Positions 58,975 to 64,000 of a DNA stretch of 64,000 nt are shown one piece after another. The number at the start of each line of letters is the position of its first letter. Within the stretch, counting starts at the first letter, position 1. Under the pieces are notes generated by a model. That model was not told the DNA's origin. It searched no databases and was given only the letters and a program-made list of their open reading frames with translations. The DNA comes from Aquila chrysaetos chrysaetos. Lineage: Eukaryota > Chordata > Aves > Accipitriformes > Accipitridae. Both the position numbers and the translations under genes were made by a program. The DNA lies in the NCBI RefSeq assembly GCF_900496995.4, contig NC_044030.1, forward strand, positions 17,048,851 to 17,112,850. Reading direction: 5' to 3'.

Positions 58975-59586
58975 TGTTGTGATTTAACCCCAGCCAGCAC
59001 CTAAGCACCACACAGCCACTCACTCACTTCCCACCCCCCACTGGGATGGGGGAGAGAACTGAAAAAAAGTACAACCTATGGGTTATGATAAGAACAATTT
59101 AATAACTAAGATAAAATAAAATATAGTACAAAATACAATACAATACAAAATATAATACAAAAAAGACAATAATAGTAACAATAACAGTAATGATAACAAT
59201 AACAGTAATGAAAAGGAATATTAAAAAAAACCCTGAAAACAAGAAAAGGCAAGTGCAGTTCCTCACTACCTGCTGACTGATGCCTGAGCAGTGATCCACC
59301 CCTCCTGGTCAACACCCCCCAGTTTATATACTGGACATGACGTCCTATGGTATGGAATATCCCTTCGGCTGGTTCAGGTCTGCCATCCTGGCTAGACTCC
59401 GTCCCAGCTTGTACCCCTGCTTGCTTGCGGAGCATGGGAAACTGAAAACCCCTCAACTTAGGATCAGCACTACTTAGCAATAGCTAAAACGTCAGTGTAT
59501 TATCAACATTATTCTCACTAAATCCAAAACACGCTGTACCAGTTACTAGGAAGAAAATTAACTCTACCCCAGTTGAAACCAGGACA
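58975..59586 (-). mobile_element. Solo LTR, group A, downstream of SMN1
   Basis: 612 bp; minus-strand start TGTCCTGGTTTCAACTGG, end ATCACAACA. Contains an A/T-rich simple-repeat block at 59105-59215 and the inverted TATA region near 59320. Flanks ATTGC and CTGCC do not form a clean duplication. Confidence 0.87.
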
Positions 59587-59873
59587 CTGCCCCAGGGGCG
59601 ACCAGAATTGGCATCTGATCCGCCACCTCCTGCCACCGGTACCTTAAAAGGTGGGGTGGTGTAAGGCTGTTTAAAGCGTTGCTTGTGTTGGTGTTTGTGT
59701 GAGAAGGAATTGCCTGTGATTCCTTGAAGACTCTGCTGCTTGGTGACTTTTGAGCTCAGAGAGCTGAAATCTGAGGCTCTACTCTTTCCCTATGCCAGGA
59801 TGCACTTGGCGTATCTGTTACCACCCGTTACAGCCGGTAAATTGGTTCACCAGACCTGTCTTTTCCATCGCAG

Positions 59874-60075
59874 GAAGCTGATGAACATCGCCTTCAACGA
59901 CTTAAATCCCTTCCCCATGAAAGTGCTGAGGAACCGGCGGTCAATGCACAGAGAAGAGCTGGAGGCAGAGCTGTGTGAGCTGGAACAGATCAAGGCAGCC
60001 TATGTAAAAGAGAGAGCAGAGCAGGGGCCTCAGGACCTGAAGGAGGTTGTTAGTGAAGAGGAAGAAGAGATTTAA
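59874..60075 (+). CDS. Exon-like ORF, unknown product
   Basis: An open frame preceded by an acceptor-like CTTTTCCATCGCAG (59860-59873) and ending in TAA at 60073-60075. It reads KLMNIAFNDLNPFPMKVLRN, then a helical, charged region (HREELEAELCELEQIKAAYV) and an acidic tail EEEEEI. Composition is protein-like and unlike nearby LTR-derived ORFs. It would enter in phase 2 and so cannot follow an SMN1 exon, all of which end in phase 0. I do not recognise the family. It could be the last exon of a gene with unseen upstream exons, a retrocopy remnant, or chance. Confidence 0.35.
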
Positions 60076-60602
60076 CAAAAACAGAGTTCCTCATCACTTC
60101 CCTCACGCCTTGCAGAAGGTCTTCAGTAGCAACTGTCTGTAAGAGATGGAGCAGAGGGGGAAAGGTGGTCACAGCAGTTCATCTGCCCCAGGAAGCGAGA
60201 CTGTCAGTATACGACCATTTGGGGACCAAGCCAGACTTTGTAATGGATTAGAAGGTGTCAAAGGAGTTTTATCCTCTTCTGTACTTCTCCCCATTCAGCC
60301 CACCCTGTGCTGTGCAGTTCAGGGTTAAAACTGAAGGTCCATGGGAAATACCAGTTGTGGTACCATGACAGAAGTTGATGTGGTGCAAAAGACCCAGCCA
60401 GGCAGGGCTGTTCTATCTTTTCTGATGGAGGCATGAAAGAGATCTTTGTGTACAAGTAAAAGCACTGGAAATAATGAACTGAGAACACTCCTTCCTTAGT
60501 ACCTAAAGCTTCTGAATTGGTCAGGAAGGAAACTGGCTCTTTGAAGGCATGGTGCCTTCAGTGGCTAGCCTGCCAGGAGAGCCTGTGTTTAACATGGCAG
60601 TT

Positions 60603-60656
60603 ACTGTACAAGCTACTAAGAAGAAAATTAACTCTATCCCACCTGAAACCAGGACA
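60603..60656 (-). mobile_element. Group A LTR fragment (U3 start only)
   Basis: About 54 bp matching the first bases of group A LTRs (minus strand TGTCCTGGTTTCAGGTGGG). A truncated copy 1 kb from the full LTR at 58975. Confidence 0.7.
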
Positions 60657-61467
60657 ATTGCTAGAGGCACAACTGCCATCTGCCTCAACCAGCTAGTCCT
60701 GTGTTAGTATCTGGCATTACATTACAAAAAGTGGCCTTTATCAGTTTTTCACACTAGTGAAATCTAGCATCCAATATTTTTTTTATTGCAGTCCTGACCA
60801 TAAAGGGTTTTATGATGTTTATTTCATAAGGGATTCATGTAATTGATTTCATTGCAAGCAAAACAACTGAATAGAATTTATTTTAAGTAGGTTTTAAGCA
60901 GAGTTTTACATTTTTCTTTGGAAGATATCACTTAGGTACAACCTTGTGGCGGGTTGGCCCTGGCTGAATGCCAGGTGCCCACCAAAGCTGTTCTATCAGT
61001 CCCCATCCTCAGCTGGACAAGGGAGAGAAAATATAACAAAGGGCTCATGGGTCAAGATAAGGACAGGAGAGATCACTCAACCAATTACCGTCATGGGCAA
61101 AACAGACTCAACTTGGGGAAAACTAACTAAATTTACTACCAATCAACCAGAGTAGGGTAATGAGAAATAAAACCAAATCTCAGAACACCTTCCCTCCACC
61201 CCTCCCTTCTTCCCAGGCACAGCTTCACTCACGGATTCTCTACCTAATCCCCCAGCGGCGCAGGGGGATGGAGAACGGGGTTTAGAGTCAGTTCATCACA
61301 AGTCATTTCTGCCGCTTCATCCTCCTCAGGGGCAGGACTGCTCACACTCTTCCCCTGCTCCAGCGTGGGGTCCTCCCACGGGAGACAGTCCTCCACGAAC
61401 TGGTCCAGCATGGGTCCTTTCCACGGTGTGCAGTTCTTCAGGAGCACACTGCTCCAGCGTGGGTCCC

Positions 61468-62609
61468 TGTATTGGTTTTGCTGGCAAGGTTTTGGTAGCG
61501 GGGGGGGTTACAGGGGTGGCTTCTGTAAGAAGTTGCTGGAAGTTTCCCCTGTGTTCGAGAGAGAGCCAATACCAGCCGGCTCTAAGGTGGACCTGCCGCT
61601 GGCCAAGGCCGAGCCAATCAGCAATAGCGGTAACGCCTCTGTGATAACATTTTTAAGAAGGAAAAAAGTTGGGATAGGCAGATTCGGCAGCCGGAGAGAG
61701 GAGTGAGAACATGTAAGAGAAACATCCCTGCAGACCCCCAGGTCAGTGCAGAAGGAGTGGGAGGAGGTGCTCCAGGTGCCGGAGCAGAGATTCCCCTGCG
61801 GCCCATGGTGAAGACCATGGTGAGGCAGGCTGTCCCCCTGCAGTCCATGGAGGTCCACGGGGGAGAAGATATCCACCTGTAGCCCGTGGAGGACCCCACG
61901 CCGGAGCAGGTGGGTTTCCCGAAGGAGGCTGTGACCCCGTGGGAACCCTGCGCTGGAGCAGGTTCCTGGCAGGACCTGCGGATCTGTGGAGAGAGGAGCC
62001 CACGGAGCAGGTTTTCTGGCAGGAGTTGTGACCCCGTGGGGGACCCACGCTGGAGCAGTGTGCTCCTGAAGGACTGCACACCGTGGAAAGGACCCATGCT
62101 GGAGCAGTTCGTGAAGAACTGCAGCCCGTGGGAAGGGCCCACGTTGGAGAAGTTCGTGGAGGACTGTCTCCCGTGGGTGGGACCCCACGTTGGAGCAGGG
62201 AAGAGTGTGATGAGTCCTCCCCCTGAGGAGGATGAAGCGGCAGAAAACAACGTGTGATGAACTGACCGTAAACCCCATTCCCCGTCCCCCTGTGCCGCTG
62301 GGGGGGGTTGGTAGAGAAGCCGGGAGTGAAGCTGTGCCTGGGAAGAAGGGAGGGGTGGAGGGAAGGTGTTCTGAGATTTGGTTTTATTTCTCATTACCCT
62401 ACTCTGGTTGATTTGTAATAAAGTGAGTTAATTTCCCCAAGTTGAGTCTGTTTTGCCCGTGACGGTAAGTGATGAGTGATATCTCTCCTGTCCTTATCTC
62501 GACCCACAAGCTCTTTGTTATATTTTCTCTCCCCTGTCCAGCTGAGGAGGGGGAGTGATAGAACGGCTTTGGTGGGCACCTGGCAACCAGCCAGGATCAA
62601 CCCATCACA
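61468..62609 (+). mobile_element. Inner group B solo LTR, nested, intact TSD
   Basis: 1,142 bp, TGTATTGGTTTTGC...CCCATCACA. Perfect 5-bp duplication GTCCC at 61463-61467 and 62610-62614. Inserted in opposite orientation into an LTR of its own family. Polyadenylation-like AATAAA at about 62417, and GC-rich tandem units in the middle. Confidence 0.94.
61860..62215 (+). repeat. GC-rich minisatellite inside group B LTR
   Basis: Five to six imperfect units of about 45-60 bp built on the theme CCGTGGAAAGGACCCATGCT / GGAGCAGTTCGTGAAG. Related units recur in the outer LTR (61360-61467 and 62620-62900). They create long spurious ORFs on both strands. Confidence 0.75.
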
Positions 62610-63202
62610 GTCCCCCACAGGGTCACAAGTCCTGCCAGAAAACCTGCTCCATGGGCTCCTCTCTCCACAGATCTGCAGGTCCTGCCAGGAGCCTGCTCCA
62701 GCGCAGGCTTCCCACGGGGTCACAGCCTCCTTCAGGCACCCACCTGCTCCGGCGTGGGGTCCTCCACGGGCTGCAGGTGGAGATCTGCTCCCCCGTGGAC
62801 CTCCATGGGCTGCAGGGGGACAACCTGCCTCACCATGGTCTTCCCCATGGGCTGCAGGGGAATCTCTGCTCCGGCACCTGGAGCATCTCCTCCCGCTCCT
62901 TCTTCACTGACCTGGGGGTCTGCAGGGTTGTTTTCTCTTACATGTTCTCACTCCTCTCTCCGGCTGCCGTTTTACTGCCTGTCCCAACTTTTTCCTTCTT
63001 AAAAATGTTATCCCAGAGGCGTTACCGCTATCGCTGATTGGCTCGGCCTTGGCCAGCGGCGGGTCCGTCTTAGAGCCGGCTGGCATTGGCTCTGTCAGAC
63101 ACAGGGGAAGCTTCCAGCAGCTTCTCACAGAAGCCACCCCTGTAGCCCACCCCCCACTACCAAAACCTTGCCATACCAAGCCAATACAAACCTATAACTA
63201 TT

Positions 63203-63859
63203 ACTGAAAAGCTCGGAATGAAGAACTTATCAACACCAATTTAGTGTAGATAAGCAGACACTTCTTTATTGACGGCCGGGTGCGCGGGCGAGTCCTCTCA
63301 CAAACCACGCACACCTGTCTCCAAAACAATATACCTTATATTAAGACTTATTGATAAATATTCATTAGATTTCCAAGAAAAGTTATACATATTCATTAGA
63401 TTTTTGGGAAATCATTAGCATATGTAAATATCCTTTACGCAGGCGCAGTGAAGGTCTCCCCGAGGCGTGGTAAGTCTTGGAGGTGGGTAGCTTTTGACCA
63501 GGAGGTGTGTTTTGGTATTATAATGCAGCAAAGTTCGTCTAGAGTTTATGATTTCTTCATCCATGTTATGGCAACAGTTGCAATCCATCCTTTTTGACAG
63601 TAGCGATGCGGTTATCTCTAACCGCTCTAGCCAGGTACCTTCCAGGAGCCTTGTACCGCACATTCTGTCCTTGGGATTGGCCGCTGCGTTCCAAACAGGC
63701 CGTTGTCAGGTAATGTACTGACAACTCTTACACCACCCTGTGGCTCAACGTGGTCGTCAGGTATTTCTTTATCTTGTTATCTAAGTTCTAAATGTTCCTA
63801 CTAGATGATTTTAGCCAATTTCTCCGGCCTTGATACGGGGCTATACAGGGGATTTCACA
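63203..63859 (-). mobile_element. ERVK-type LTR (approximate ends)
   Basis: Minus-strand reading starts TGTGAAATCCCCTGTATAGC, has an inverted AATAAA at 63265-63270 and a U5 with GAAGTGTCTGCTTATC. The layout is like avian ERVK LTRs. No target duplication found; the right end (CA at 63858-63859) is the better supported one. Confidence 0.6.
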
Positions 63860-64000
63860 GCAGACACTGGTTGGTGGTTAAATATATAAAATACAACATA
63901 CATATGATTTTGCTAAAATATTAAAATTAAATATGATTAATTCTAACTAATAACAAATCAATGACAAATCAGTAACATAACCACATTTGCAAAGCAGGTC

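Larger units (their letters stand above)
60945..63188 (-). mobile_element. Outer group B solo LTR, split by insertion
   Basis: Minus-strand LTR with halves 62615-63188 (5') and 60945-61467 (3'), about 1.1 kb when the insertion is ignored. Ends TGTATTGGC...CCGCCACA. Flanked by a perfect 5-bp duplication AACCT (60940-60944 and 63189-63193). A second LTR of the same family interrupts it. Confidence 0.93.

Noticed and set aside
61508..63037. Large ORFs of 112-258 residues on both strands.
   Set aside because: They are translations of GC-rich tandem units in group B LTRs, open on several frames at once and repeated in the inverted copy.

Overview
This is about 64 kb of a bird genome, most likely from Neoaves. 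The avian evidence is two CR1 LINE fragments, one with the typical CR1 3' end, and many solo LTRs of avian endogenous retrovirus families. Intron-rich orthologues of BDP1, SERF1 and SMN1 lie side by side. From what I know of chicken this block is on chromosome Z; the window alone cannot separate Z from W.

Layout. (1) 450-44,089, minus strand: BDP1, the B'' subunit of the RNA polymerase III initiation factor TFIIIB. Thirty-four coding exons are visible, about 1,944 codons, and the C-terminal end lies beyond the left edge. The N-terminal basic region, the TFIIIB core region and the SANT domain (exons 6-8) are all present. Exons 12-28 form an alternating array in which seven even-numbered exons (14-26) carry an Arg/Lys-Pro-Lys-Pro-Asn-Leu module or a decayed copy. 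Each is followed by an acidic linker exon, and all 17 exons follow one strict 2-0 phase alternation. (2) 43,720-45,440: a CpG island holding the head-to-head BDP1 and SERF1 promoters, with a CRE and an inverted CCAAT box. (3) 45,150-50,805, plus strand: SERF1, three coding exons, 62 residues. (4) 52,560-53,220: a second CpG island with an ETS site, the SMN1 promoter. (5) 52,977-57,140, plus strand: SMN1, eight coding exons, 272 residues, complete. (6) 58,444-64,000: a gene-poor, retroelement-rich tail. It has one short ORF with a splice-acceptor-like start (59,874-60,075) and a nested solo-LTR-in-solo-LTR structure (60,945-63,188) whose two target-site duplications are both intact, followed by an ERVK-type LTR.

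Mobile DNA. There are three distinct retroviral LTR groups. Group A starts TGTCCTGG and is about 560-610 bp; two copies have perfect 5-bp target duplications, and one carries a tRNA-Lys-type primer binding site. Group B is about 1.1 kb with internal GC-rich minisatellite repeats. The third is an ERVK-like LTR at the right edge. The two CR1 fragments lie on opposite strands. One group A LTR ends 20 bp from the exon 12 splice donor of BDP1.

Functionally, BDP1 drives RNA polymerase III transcription, SMN is the core of the snRNP assembly complex, and SERF1 is a small basic protein affecting protein aggregation. SERF1 and SMN1 are also adjacent in the human spinal muscular atrophy locus. No prokaryotic-type system, CRISPR array or new gene cluster was found. 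The most unusual items are the BDP1 exon-pair array, the nested inverted LTRs, a perfect 25-bp hairpin in a BDP1 intron, and the frame problem at BDP1 exons 10/11.
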